A DNA stretch of 64,000 nt from Burkholderia multivorans ATCC BAA-247 (lineage in GTDB: Bacteria > Pseudomonadota > Gammaproteobacteria > Burkholderiales > Burkholderiaceae), in NCBI RefSeq assembly GCF_000959525.1, contig NZ_CP009832.1, positions 2,232,001 to 2,296,000 of the forward strand. Reading direction: 5' to 3'. The number at the start of each line of letters is the position of its first letter. The stretch's first letter is position 1. A model generated the notes under the pieces. The model did not search any database and had not been told where the DNA came from. It saw nothing but the letters and a program-made list of their open reading frames with translations. Shown in pieces: positions 1 to 11,344 of this stretch. A program made the position numbers and the translations under genes.

Positions 1-467
1 CCGTGCAGGTAGGTCGCCAGCTTGTTCGCCGTCTCGAAACGGACGAAGCGGCGGATCGAGATGTTTTCGCCGATCTTGCCGACGAGCGCGAGGCGCACTT
101 CATCGACCGTCTTGCCGTCGAGCGGCAGTGCCGACAGCGCAGCGACGTCGGCCGGGTTCTTCGTCGCGACGAGTTCCGCGACTTGCTTCGCGAACGCGTT
201 GAAATCGTCGTTCTTCGCGACGAAGTCGGTTTCGCAGTTCAGCTCGACGAGCGCGCCGGCATTGCCGCCGACGAACGATGCGACGACGCCTTCGGCCGTC
301 ACGCGCGATGCCGCCTTGCTCGCCTTGTTGCCGAGCTTCACGCGCAGCAGCTCTTCAGCCTTGGCCATGTCGCCGTCGGCTTCGGTCAGCGCCTTCTTGC
401 ACTCCATCATCGGTGCGTCGGTCTTTGCGCGCAGTTCTGCCACCATGCTTGCGGTAATTGCCGCCAT
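1..467 (-). CDS. tsf: Elongation factor Ts (3' end cut by window edge)
   Basis: EF-Ts is the nucleotide exchange factor that releases GDP from EF-Tu in the cytoplasm. About 155 N-terminal residues are visible. They begin [16 protein letters not shown], contain the UBA-like region with the [10 protein letters not shown] motif, and continue into the core with [12 protein letters not shown], both EF-Ts signatures. Two in-frame ATGs lie side by side (467 and 470). I chose 467 because it sits 7 bases after the GGAG ribosome binding site, against 4 for the other. It lies downstream of rpsB, separated by a hairpin terminator. The C-terminus is outside the window. Confidence 0.96.
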   Translation of the reverse strand, partial: MAAITASMVAELRAKTDAPMMECKKALTEADGDMAKAEELLRVKLGNKASKAASRVTAEGVVASFVGGNAGALVELNCETDFVAKNDDFNAFAKQVAELVATKNPADVAALSALPLDGKTVDEVRLALVGKIGENISIRRFVRFETANKLATYLH

Positions 468-580
468 CATTCGCTCCTTGAGTCTGTATTCACAACGCCG
501 CCCGCTTGGACGCGAACGGCCGAGATTCGTTTCCGGACCCGCGCCGCGACGGCGCGATCAGGTCCGGCGCACAAGCTTAA

Positions 581-611
581 AAAAAGGGGGCCTGTTGAGA
601 GCCCCCTTTTT
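581..611 (-). terminator. Hairpin terminator/attenuator between rpsB and tsf
   Basis: A perfect stem pairs AAAAAGGGGGC (581-591) with GCCCCCTTTTT (601-611) around a 9-base loop. Read on the minus strand it lies after the rpsB stop and ends in a T run, so it looks like a Rho-independent terminator that partly uncouples tsf from rpsB. The A/T flanks make it potentially bidirectional. Confidence 0.8.
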
Positions 612-629
612 GCGCCGGCTCGGGGCCGG

Positions 630-1370
630 TTACGCGTTCTCCTCGACGTATTCGTCGTCGCCGCGCACCGCCTGGACCACTTCGTTGACCGCGTTCGCAC
701 GGCCTTCGAGGATCGCGTCGGCCACGCCTTGCGCGTACAGCGCGACTGCCTTGCTCGAGTCGTCGTTGCCCGGGATCACGTAGTCCACACCTTCCGGCGA
801 GTGGTTCGTGTCGACCACGGCGATGACCGGCACGCCGAGCTTGTTCGCTTCGGTGACGGCGATCTTGTGGTAGCCGACGTCGACGACGAAGATCGCGTCC
901 GGAATGCCGCCCATGTCCTTCACGCCGCCGATCGACTTCTGCAGCTTCGCGATTTCACGTTCGAACAGCAGCGCTTCCTTCTTGCTCATCTTCTCGAGCT
1001 CGCCCGCCTCGACTGCCGCTTCCATGTCCTTCAGGCGCTTGATCGACACCTTCAGCGTCTTGAAGTTGGTCAGCATGCCGCCGAGCCAGCGTGCGTTCAC
1101 GAACGGCATGCCCGCGCGCTGCGCTTCCTGCGCGATCGTGTCGCGCGACTGGCGCTTCGTGCCGACGAACAGGATCGTGCCGCGGTTCGCTGCCAGCTGA
1201 CGCACGTACTTCAGTGCGTCGTTGTACATCGGCAGCGTCTTTTCGAGGTTGATGATGTGAATCTTGTTGCGGTGACCGAAAATGAACGGAGCCATCTTCG
1301 GGTTCCAGAAGCGCGTCTGGTGACCGAAGTGGACACCCGCTTCCAGCATTTGGCGCATCGTGACTGCCAT
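630..1370 (-). CDS. rpsB: 30S ribosomal protein S2
   Basis: S2 is a late-assembling protein of the small ribosomal subunit, needed for S1 binding. The 246-residue product starts [20 protein letters not shown] and has the family signatures [12 protein letters not shown] and [10 protein letters not shown], followed by the ribosomal S2 signature around [19 protein letters not shown]. Length matches the family. The ATG at 1370 gives the canonical S2 N-terminus; the open frame extends upstream without homology. It is first in the rpsB-tsf operon, divergent from map, with a good sigma-70 promoter about 215 bases upstream, implying a long leader. Confidence 0.98.
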   Translation of the reverse strand: MAVTMRQMLEAGVHFGHQTRFWNPKMAPFIFGHRNKIHIINLEKTLPMYNDALKYVRQLAANRGTILFVGTKRQSRDTIAQEAQRAGMPFVNARWLGGMLTNFKTLKVSIKRLKDMEAAVEAGELEKMSKKEALLFEREIAKLQKSIGGVKDMGGIPDAIFVVDVGYHKIAVTEANKLGVPVIAVVDTNHSPEGVDYVIPGNDDSSKAVALYAQGVADAILEGRANAVNEVVQAVRGDDEYVEENA

Positions 1371-1583
1371 GTAAATTCTCCACGAGGGTTGGGTCTTAAG
1401 CCGGCTGCCGTACCCGCCGCGCGAACGCGCCCCGAAAGGTCGCCTGCTCCGCGCGGCCGGCACCCTGGTTGCGCCGGCTTGCGATTCGGCACGTGCGAAG
1501 GCGCGCGTGCCGCAAGCCTTCCACCGCGATGCCACTCCCCGACGATCGGGAAATCCGGCATTTGGATGTCGACTTAGCCAGAG

Positions 1584-1613
1584 AGTATAGCACGCCGATT
1601 TGTCGGCTCTCAA
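1584..1613 (-). promoter_or_regulatory. Sigma-70-type promoter of rpsB
   Basis: On the minus strand TTGAGA (1608-1613) is followed by an 18-base spacer and TATACT (1584-1589). Transcription would start near 1577, giving a 5' leader of roughly 200 bases before the rpsB ATG. The intergenic stretch 1371-1753 holds this promoter and the leader; I see no gene in it. Confidence 0.65.
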
Positions 1614-1753
1614 GTCGCGCACCACTTCCGGCTGCCGCGCGGCGCGCGGCCGGGCAATCCGCGAAAACCCGCATCCGCGCGGCCGCAAGGGGCTGCGACG
1701 GCCGCCATAAGGTGCGATAATCCGTCAATTCACCGCATTCCAGGCTCACCTCG

Positions 1754-2569
1754 ATGGCTATTACGCTCAAAAACGAACACGACATCGCCCAGATGCGCAT
1801 CGCCTGCCGTCTGGCGAGCGAAGTGCTCGATTTCATCACGCCGCACGTCGTCGCAGGGATCACGACCGCCGAACTCGACCGCCTCTGCCACGAATACATG
1901 GTCAACGAGCAAGGCACGATCCCCGCGCCGCTGAACTATCAGCCGCCCGGCTATCCGCCGTACCCGAAGGCCACCTGCATCTCGGTCAACGACGTGATCT
2001 GCCACGGCATTCCGGGCGAGAAGGTGCTCAAGAACGGCGACGCGCTGAACATCGACATCACCGTGATCAAGAACGGCTATTTCGGCGACACGAGCCGGAT
2101 GTTCATCGTCGGCGAGGGCTCGATCCTCGCGAAGCGCCTCGTGCAGACTACCTACGAGTGCATGTGGCTCGGCATCGACCAGGTCAAGCCCGGCGCGCAT
2201 CTCGGCGACATCGGCCATGCGATTCAGAAGCACGCGGAAGCGCAGGGCTACAGCGTCGTGCGCGAATACTGCGGGCACGGCATCGGCACGGTGTTCCACG
2301 AGGAGCCGCAAGTCGTCCATTACGGCCGGCCGGGCACCGGCATCGAGCTGAAGCCGGGGATGATCTTCACGATCGAGCCGATGATCAACGCCGGCAAGCG
2401 CGACATTCGCACGATGCCCGACCAGTGGACGGTCAAGACGCGCGATCGCAGCCTCTCCGCACAGTGGGAGCACACGGTGCTCGTCACCGAAACCGGCTAC
2501 GAAGTGCTGACCGTGTCGGCCGGCACGCCCGCGCGCCCCGTGTTCGCGCAGCCGGCCGCCGCGGTCTGA
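1754..2569 (+). CDS. map: Methionine aminopeptidase, type I
   Basis: Removes the initiator methionine from nascent proteins in the cytoplasm. The 271-residue product has the pita-bread fold signatures of type I MetAP. The five metal ligands are visible as D101 (NIDITVI), D112 (GDTSRMF), H175 (CGHGIG), E208 (FTIEPM) and E239 (WEHTV), with the substrate histidine H84 in ICHGIPG. There is no N-terminal zinc-finger extension. It is followed 47 bases later by glnD on the same strand, a gene order usual in beta- and gamma-proteobacteria. The short Ala/Pro-rich tail is unremarkable. Confidence 0.97.
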   Translation: MAITLKNEHDIAQMRIACRLASEVLDFITPHVVAGITTAELDRLCHEYMVNEQGTIPAPLNYQPPGYPPYPKATCISVNDVICHGIPGEKVLKNGDALNIDITVIKNGYFGDTSRMFIVGEGSILAKRLVQTTYECMWLGIDQVKPGAHLGDIGHAIQKHAEAQGYSVVREYCGHGIGTVFHEEPQVVHYGRPGTGIELKPGMIFTIEPMINAGKRDIRTMPDQWTVKTRDRSLSAQWEHTVLVTETGYEVLTVSAGTPARPVFAQPAAAV

Positions 2570-2616
2570 GCGCCGCGTCCCGGTTCCCCGCCCCACCCTC
2601 GTCCGAACGGCCGCTC

Positions 2617-5193
2617 ATGAGCGCTCACGCCGCCCCCGCCCCCGCAGCGCTGTCGCAGCGCGCCGCATTCAAGGCCGCCAAGGCCGAGCTCCTCGAGCGC
2701 TTTCGCGGCGCGACCAACGTCGCGTCGCTGATGCACGCGCTGTCGAAGCTCACCGACGACGCGCTCAAGCGCGTCTGGGACGACTGCGGACTGCCCGCGA
2801 CGCTCGCGCTCGTGGCCGTCGGCGGCTACGGCCGCGGCGAGCTCGCGCCGCATTCTGACGTCGACATCCTCGTGCTGCTGCCCGATACGCACGACGAAGC
2901 GCTCGACGCGCGCATCGAGCGCTTCATCGGCATGGCATGGGATCTCGGGCTCGAGATCGGCAGCAGCGTGCGTACGGTCGCGCAGTGCATCGAGGAAGCG
3001 TCGCAGGACGTGACCGTGCAGACGTCGCTGCTCGAGGCGCGCCGCATCGTGGGCAGCACCGCGCTGTTCGAGCGCTTCACGGTCCGCTATCACGAGGCGC
3101 TCGACGCACGCGCGTTCTTCACCGCGAAGGTGCTCGAAATGCGGCAGCGCCACGCGAAATTCCAGGACACGCCGTACAGCCTCGAGCCGAACGTGAAGGA
3201 AAGCCCCGGCGGGCTGCGCGACCTGCAGACGATCCTGTGGATCGCGCGCGCGGCCGGCTTCGGCAGCAGCTGGCGCGAACTCGACACGCGCGGGCTCATC
3301 ACCGATCGCGAGGCGCGCGAGCTGCGGCGCAACGAAGCGTTCCTGAAGACGCTGCGCGCGCGGCTGCACGTGATCGCGGGCCGCCGTCAGGACATGCTCG
3401 TGTTCGACCTGCAGACGCAGGCGGCCGAAAGCTTCGGCTATCGGCCGACGCCCGCCAAGCGCGCGAGCGAGCAGTTGATGCGCCGCTACTACTGGGCCGC
3501 GAAAGCGGTCACGCAGCTTGCGACGATCCTGATCCAGAACATCGAGGCGCAGTTGTTCCCCGCGACGAGCGGCATCACGCGCGTGCTCTCGCCCGATCGT
3601 TTCGTCGAGAAACAGGGGATGCTCGAAATCGTCGATGACGGCGTGTTCGAGCGCCATCCCGACGCGATCCTCGAAGCGTTCCTGCTGTACGAGACGACGC
3701 GCGGCGTGAAGGGGCTGTCCGCACGCACGCTGCGCGCGCTGTACAACTCGCGCGAGATCATGAACAACGCGTGGCGGCGCGACCCGCAGAACCGCCGCAC
3801 GTTCCTGCAGATCCTGCAGCAGCCCGAAGGCATCACGCACGCGTTCCGGCTGATGAACCAGACGAGCGTGCTCGGCCGCTATCTGCTGAATTTCCGCCGC
3901 ATCGTCGGCCAGATGCAGCACGACCTCTACCACGTCTACACGGTCGATCAGCACATCCTGATGGTGCTGCGCAACATCCGCCGCTTCGCGGTGGCCGAGC
4001 ATGCGCACGAATATCCGTTCTGCAGCCAGCTGATCGGCAATTTCGAACGTCCGTGGGTGCTGTACGTCGCCGCGCTGTTTCACGACATCGCGAAAGGCCG
4101 CGGAGGCGACCATTCGACGCTCGGGATGGCCGATGCGCGGCGCTTTTGCCGCGAGCACGGCATTGCCGGCGACGATGCGGCGCTGATCGTCTGGCTCGTC
4201 CAGCACCATCTGACGATGAGCCAGGTCGCGCAGAAGCAGGACACGAGCGATCCCGACGTGATCCGGCGCTTCGCCGAGCTGGTCGGCAACGAGCGCCGGC
4301 TCACGGCGCTGTATCTGCTGACCGTCGCCGACATCCGCGGCACGAGCCCGAAAGTGTGGAATGCGTGGAAGGGCAAGCTGCTCGAGGATCTGTACCGGAT
4401 CACGCTCGCCGTGCTCGGCGGCGCGAAGCCCGACGCGCATTCGGAACTGAAGTCGCGCCAGGAAGAGGCGCTTGCGCTGCTGCGCCTCGAGACCGTGCCC
4501 GATGACGCGCACCGCGCGCTGTGGGATCAGCTCGACGTCGGCTTCTTCCTGCGCCACGACGCCGCCGACATCGCGTGGCAGACGCGAGTGCTGTACCGCC
4601 ACGTGAACGCCGAGACGGCGATCGTCCGCGCGCGGCCGTCGCCGGTCGGCGATGCGCTGCAGGTGCTCGTCTACGTGAAGGACCGCCCCGACCTGTTCGC
4701 CGGCATCTGCGCGTATTTCGACCGCAACGGGCTGTCGGTGCTCGACGCGCGCGTCAGCACGACGCGGCACGGCTACGCGCTCGACAACTTCATCGTCACG
4801 CGGCCCGAAGGCGACGTCCGCTATCGCGACATCGCGAATCTCGTCGAGCAGCAGCTCGCGTCGCGGCTGACCGAGGCCATGCCGCTGCCGGAACCGTCGA
4901 AGGGCCGGCTGTCGCGGCTCTCGCGCACGTTCCCGATCACGCCGCGCGTCGACCTGCGGGCCGACGAGCGCGGCCAGTACTACATCCTGTCCGTGTCCGC
5001 CAACGACCGGCCGGGCCTTCTCTATTCGATCGCGCGCGTGCTGGCCGAGCACCGGGTCGGCGTCCATGCGGCGCGGATCAATACGCTCGGCGAACGCGTC
5101 GAGGACGTCTTCCTGCTCGACGGTGCCGGCCTGTCCGACAACCGGCTGCAGATCCAGGTGGAAACCGAATTGCTGCGCGCGATCGCAGTCTGA
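2617..5193 (+). CDS. glnD: [Protein-PII] uridylyltransferase/uridylyl-removing enzyme
   Basis: GlnD senses glutamine and adds or removes UMP on PII proteins, setting nitrogen regulation. The 858-residue protein shows the whole domain order. The nucleotidyltransferase motif [17 protein letters not shown] is near residue 68, the HD hydrolase domain has [15 protein letters not shown] near 486, and two C-terminal ACT domains start near 680 ([11 protein letters not shown]) and 787 ([13 protein letters not shown]). Length is normal for the family. The ATG at 2617 was chosen because it gives the conserved start region; the open frame runs further upstream through map in another frame. The next gene starts 16 bases after its stop. 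Confidence 0.96.
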   Translation: MSAHAAPAPAALSQRAAFKAAKAELLERFRGATNVASLMHALSKLTDDALKRVWDDCGLPATLALVAVGGYGRGELAPHSDVDILVLLPDTHDEALDARIERFIGMAWDLGLEIGSSVRTVAQCIEEASQDVTVQTSLLEARRIVGSTALFERFTVRYHEALDARAFFTAKVLEMRQRHAKFQDTPYSLEPNVKESPGGLRDLQTILWIARAAGFGSSWRELDTRGLITDREARELRRNEAFLKTLRARLHVIAGRRQDMLVFDLQTQAAESFGYRPTPAKRASEQLMRRYYWAAKAVTQLATILIQNIEAQLFPATSGITRVLSPDRFVEKQGMLEIVDDGVFERHPDAILEAFLLYETTRGVKGLSARTLRALYNSREIMNNAWRRDPQNRRTFLQILQQPEGITHAFRLMNQTSVLGRYLLNFRRIVGQMQHDLYHVYTVDQHILMVLRNIRRFAVAEHAHEYPFCSQLIGNFERPWVLYVAALFHDIAKGRGGDHSTLGMADARRFCREHGIAGDDAALIVWLVQHHLTMSQVAQKQDTSDPDVIRRFAELVGNERRLTALYLLTVADIRGTSPKVWNAWKGKLLEDLYRITLAVLGGAKPDAHSELKSRQEEALALLRLETVPDDAHRALWDQLDVGFFLRHDAADIAWQTRVLYRHVNAETAIVRARPSPVGDALQVLVYVKDRPDLFAGICAYFDRNGLSVLDARVSTTRHGYALDNFIVTRPEGDVRYRDIANLVEQQLASRLTEAMPLPEPSKGRLSRLSRTFPITPRVDLRADERGQYYILSVSANDRPGLLYSIARVLAEHRVGVHAARINTLGERVEDVFLLDGAGLSDNRLQIQVETELLRAIAV

Positions 5194-5209
5194 ACCAACT
5201 CCAGCGTTT

Positions 5210-7042
5210 ATGCGCACCAAATTGACCGTCAAGAATCCGCGGCCGGCATCGCCGAGCCGCGCACCTGTCCGTTCGGGCAGCCTCGTCGCCCGCAAGCCGG
5301 TACGCGCCGCAGCGCCCGCCGCGGCAGCCAAGCCGGCGCGACCGAAACCGGCCGCCGGCACGCCGGCCGCGGGCCCGCGGCCGGCCAAGCCGCGCGCAGC
5401 GGCGGGCGCGAATGCGCCGCGGCCCGATCGCGACGCGGCTGGCGAAGGCGCGAAGCGCAGCGGCTTCGGCGAGCGTCGCACGTCGTCCGACCGTCCGGCG
5501 CGTCGTAATGACGACGATGCACGTCCGCGTCGCGCGGGCGCTGCTGAAGGCGGCAAGCGTGCACCGTATCGCGACGGCGCGGCCGGTGGCGAAGGCCCGA
5601 AGCGTGGCAGTTTCGGCGAGCGTCGCACGTCGTCCGACCGCCCCGCACGCCGCAACGACGACGATGCACGTCCGCGTCGCGCGGGCGCTACTGAAGGCGG
5701 CAAGCGTGCACCGTATCGCGACGGCGCGGCCGGTGGCGAAGGCCCGAAGCGTGGCAGTTTCGGCGAGCGTCGCACGTCGTCCGAGCGTCCGGCACGCCGC
5801 AACGACGACGATGCACGTCCGCGTCGCGCGGGCGCTACTGAAGGCGGCAAGCGTGCACCGTATCGCGACGGCGCGGCCGGCGAAGGCGCGAAGCGTGGCA
5901 GTTTCGGCGAGCGTCGTGCGTCGTCCGAGCGTCCGGCGCGTCGTAATGACGACGATGCACGTCCGCGTCGCGCGAGCGCCGCTGAGGGCGGCAAGCGCGC
6001 ACCGTATCGCGACACCACCGCCAGTGGCGAAGGCGCGAAGCGCGGCAGTTTCGGCGAGCGACGCACGTCTTCCGACCGCCCGGCGCGCCGCAACGACGAC
6101 GATGCACGTCCGCGTCGCACAAGCGCCGCGGAAGGCGGCAAGCGCGCACCGTATCGCGACGCCGCTGCCGGCGAAGGCGCGAAACGCGGCAGCACCGCCG
6201 AGCGCCGCCCGTCCGGCAACGCGCGATTGAAAACCGCCGAACCGGTGAAGCGCCGCGCCGCGGACGTCGATCGCGGCGACGAAGCCGGTCTGATGCGCCT
6301 GTCGAAGCGGATGTCGGAGCTCGGCCTCTGCTCGCGCCGCGAAGCCGACGAATGGATCGAGAAAGGCTGGGTGATCGTCGACGGCGAGCGCATCGACACG
6401 CTCGGCACGAAGGTCCGCGCCGATCAGCGCATCGAGATCGACGAGCGCGCGCAGGCCGCGCAGGCCGCGCAAGTGACGATCCTGCTGCACAAGCCGGTCG
6501 GTTACGTGTCCGGCCAGGCAGAAGACGGCTACGAGCCCGCGAGCGTCCTGATCACGCGCGAAAACCACTGGAGCGGCGACCGTTCGCCGCTGCGCTTCTC
6601 GCCACAGCATCTGCGCGCGCTTGCGCCGGCCGGCCGGCTCGACATCGACTCGACGGGCCTGCTCGTGCTGACGCAGAACGGCCGGATCGCCAAACAGTTG
6701 ATCGGCGAACAGTCGGACGTCGACAAGGAATACCTGGTGCGCGTGCGCTTCGGCGACCGGCTGACCGACATCGACCAGCACTTCCCGGCCGAACGGCTCG
6801 CGCAGCTGCGGCACGGCCTCGAGCTCGACGGCGTCGCACTGAAGCCCGCGATGGTGAGCTGGCAAAACGGCGAGCAGTTGCGCTTCGTGCTGCGCGAAGG
6901 GCGCAAGCGTCAGATCCGCCGGATGTGCGAACTCGTCGGTCTCGAGGTGATCGGGCTCAAGCGCGTGCGGATGGGCCGCGTGACGCTCGGCGCACTGCCG
7001 CAGGGCCAATGGCGCTACCTCTCCGCCGACGAGCAGTTCTGA
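5210..7042 (+). CDS. RsuA/RluB/E/F-family 23S rRNA pseudouridine synthase, RluF-like, with repeat-rich N-terminus
   Basis: Isomerises a specific uridine in rRNA. Of 610 residues only the last 260 or so are enzyme: an S4 RNA-binding domain (MRLSKRMSELGLCSRREAD) and the catalytic domain with RLDIDSTGLLVLTQNG (its first Asp is the expected nucleophile), then EGRKRQIRRMCE. The ending PQGQWRYLSADE resembles RluF more than RluB, but the exact target is inferred. The first 350 residues are a basic, Ala/Pro/Arg-rich, presumably disordered tail containing five near-identical 48-49-residue tandem repeats. It follows glnD after 16 bases, so co-transcription is likely. A terminator follows. Confidence 0.88.
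   Translation: MRTKLTVKNPRPASPSRAPVRSGSLVARKPVRAAAPAAAAKPARPKPAAGTPAAGPRPAKPRAAAGANAPRPDRDAAGEGAKRSGFGERRTSSDRPARRNDDDARPRRAGAAEGGKRAPYRDGAAGGEGPKRGSFGERRTSSDRPARRNDDDARPRRAGATEGGKRAPYRDGAAGGEGPKRGSFGERRTSSERPARRNDDDARPRRAGATEGGKRAPYRDGAAGEGAKRGSFGERRASSERPARRNDDDARPRRASAAEGGKRAPYRDTTASGEGAKRGSFGERRTSSDRPARRNDDDARPRRTSAAEGGKRAPYRDAAAGEGAKRGSTAERRPSGNARLKTAEPVKRRAADVDRGDEAGLMRLSKRMSELGLCSRREADEWIEKGWVIVDGERIDTLGTKVRADQRIEIDERAQAAQAAQVTILLHKPVGYVSGQAEDGYEPASVLITRENHWSGDRSPLRFSPQHLRALAPAGRLDIDSTGLLVLTQNGRIAKQLIGEQSDVDKEYLVRVRFGDRLTDIDQHFPAERLAQLRHGLELDGVALKPAMVSWQNGEQLRFVLREGRKRQIRRMCELVGLEVIGLKRVRMGRVTLGALPQGQWRYLSADEQF
5441..6218 (+). repeat. Coding tandem repeat, five 144-147 bp units plus a degenerate sixth
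   Basis: The motif FGERRTSSDRPARRNDD recurs with codon starts at 5465, 5612, 5759, 5903 and 6050, so the unit is 147, 147, 144 and 147 bases. A degraded sixth start lies near 6194. Units also share RPRRAGAAEGGKRAPYRD. Many synonymous positions are identical between copies, which points to recent duplication or gene conversion. The 144-base unit has lost one Gly codon. Confidence 0.92.
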
Positions 7043-7084
7043 CCGGCACGGCGCGTCCGCACCGCGCGTGCGCCGCAAGAACGG

Positions 7085-7113
7085 AAAAGCCCGCCATCGC
7101 CTGCGGGCTTTTT
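7085..7113 (+). terminator. Rho-independent terminator after the pseudouridine synthase
   Basis: Stem AAAAGCCCGC (7085-7094) pairs with GCGGGCTTTT (7103-7112), with a T-rich tail. It separates the plus-strand gene from the convergent def. Confidence 0.8.
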
Positions 7114-7173
7114 CTTTTTCCGTTCATCACGACGCGCGCGGCGGCAAGGTCGCCACGCCCCCGGCATCGGCCG

Positions 7174-9818
<2,645 letters not shown>

Positions 9819-9943
9819 TTATCTCAGTTTGGCGCCGTGCCGGGGGCGCGGCCCGCGTACGTGCGCGATGTTGCGTCGCCGCATCGCGATCGCGCGCGGC
9901 GACCGGCCGGCGCACGCCGCGCGCGGTCGCCCCAATGCCTGCG

Positions 9944-11260
9944 TTACTGGCTGAACAGGCGTCGCGTGACCGGCGAGCCGGCCGGAATGCCCGCTTCCTC
10001 GAGCTTCGCGTAGAGCTTCATCAGTTGCTGCTCGATCGCGAGCAGCGTCGATTCCGGCAGCGGCCGGCGCGAGTCGTCGACGACGCGCGCACCGATCCGC
10101 TCGGACAGCGACTTCGCGTAATCGCACATCAGCCGGAACGGCAGGATGTCTTCCTCGGCGACCGGCACGTCGAGCACCAGCGTGATCATGTCGCCGCCCT
10201 TGTACGTGAGGTCGTCGCGCAGGAAGTTGGTGTCGCCGAACTGCAGCATGAACACCGGATTCTGCTTCGCGTCGAGCTTCACGAACCGCGTGCCGTCGCG
10301 CGACAGCAGCAGCCCGTCCTGCGACGCAACGGCCTGCACGTAGTTCGCCGACCATGGCGCCCCGTCCGACAGCACGTTGATCGACAGCTGCGCGTCGCAC
10401 TGCGCGGCAAAGCCGTCGAGCTCGCGCGCCATCGCGACCGTTTCCATCATGTCCGGGAATTCGGGGGCGCCGTCGATCGCGTCCGCGAACTGCTGGACGC
10501 CCGTCACGAACTCCGAGAACTCGAGCTCGTTGAGCGCGCCGCTGCGGTTCGCGAGCTGCGCGGCCGCACGCAGTTCCTCGTAGCGCACGCCGTTTTGCAG
10601 CAGCTCCCACTGGCCGCCTTCCGGCTTGCCCTCGATATGCACGGGCTTGCTGCCCGCGCGACGCAGCCGCTGCGCGGCCGGCAGGAGCTTGTCGCCCGGC
10701 AGCGGCGCGCCGAGCCGGATCGGCACGATGCAGTCGATGCGGCGATCGACGACGGCCGGCGGCGCGGACGAAATGGTCGTCGCGGCCGGCAGCACCGGTT
10801 CCGCGCGCTCGGCGGACTCTGCCGTCGCAGCTTGCGCGGCAGGCGCCTCGTGCGCATCGGCGCTCGCGTCGGCCGGCTCGCTCGCTTCGTCGCGCGCGGC
10901 GGTATCGACGCGCGTCTCGGCACCGGTCGCTTCGGCCTGCAGATCGGCCGGCGTGTCGGCGGGCGCAGCAGCGGCCGATACGCCGCCGAACGTCGGTTCG
11001 ACGCGCGCGGCTTCGGCCGACGCGCCGCCGCCGGCGACCGGTGCGGCCGCGGCCGGCTCGCGCCGCACGGGCTGCCGGACCGGCTCGATGAACGGCAGCT
11101 CGTCGTCGCGCTCGGGGCGGCCGATCGCCTCGGCCGTCTCTTCCGGCATCGGACGCGGCATCCTGCGCCGCACCTTTGCCCCCTGCCACGCGTTGTAGAC
11201 CACGACGCCGCCCACCACGACGGCGCCCGCGCCGATCAAACCGAGTGTCAACTCGTCCAT
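9944..11260 (-). CDS. zipA: Cell division protein ZipA
   Basis: Inner-membrane anchor that tethers FtsZ filaments to the membrane early in division. The 438-residue protein has an N-terminal membrane segment directly after the start ([20 protein letters not shown]), a positively charged patch, and a long Ala/Pro/Glu-rich linker to about residue 190. A C-terminal ZipA globular domain then ends LFSQ. The start at 11260 puts the membrane anchor at the N-terminus as expected; the open frame continues upstream without homology. It lies between smc and ligA, a conserved order in Burkholderia. Confidence 0.93.
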   Translation of the reverse strand: MDELTLGLIGAGAVVVGGVVVYNAWQGAKVRRRMPRPMPEETAEAIGRPERDDELPFIEPVRQPVRREPAAAAPVAGGGASAEAARVEPTFGGVSAAAAPADTPADLQAEATGAETRVDTAARDEASEPADASADAHEAPAAQAATAESAERAEPVLPAATTISSAPPAVVDRRIDCIVPIRLGAPLPGDKLLPAAQRLRRAGSKPVHIEGKPEGGQWELLQNGVRYEELRAAAQLANRSGALNELEFSEFVTGVQQFADAIDGAPEFPDMMETVAMARELDGFAAQCDAQLSINVLSDGAPWSANYVQAVASQDGLLLSRDGTRFVKLDAKQNPVFMLQFGDTNFLRDDLTYKGGDMITLVLDVPVAEEDILPFRLMCDYAKSLSERIGARVVDDSRRPLPESTLLAIEQQLMKLYAKLEEAGIPAGSPVTRRLFSQ

Positions 11261-11344
11261 GCACGCTCCATCAGCAATTCTTTTACGTCGAACCGCGAGC
11301 GGGCGCCCATGCGCCGCGCGCCCGCGGTCCGGTTTGGTCAAACG

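Noticed and set aside
5412-6230. A 272-codon repetitive frame overlapping the repeat tail
   Set aside because: It is the repeat read in the +1 frame; repeats without internal stops stay open in other frames.
2497-6408. A 1,303-codon open frame on the minus strand across glnD and the pseudouridine synthase
   Set aside because: It is antisense to well-supported genes, very Arg/Ala-rich, and arises from third-position G/C bias and the tandem repeat.
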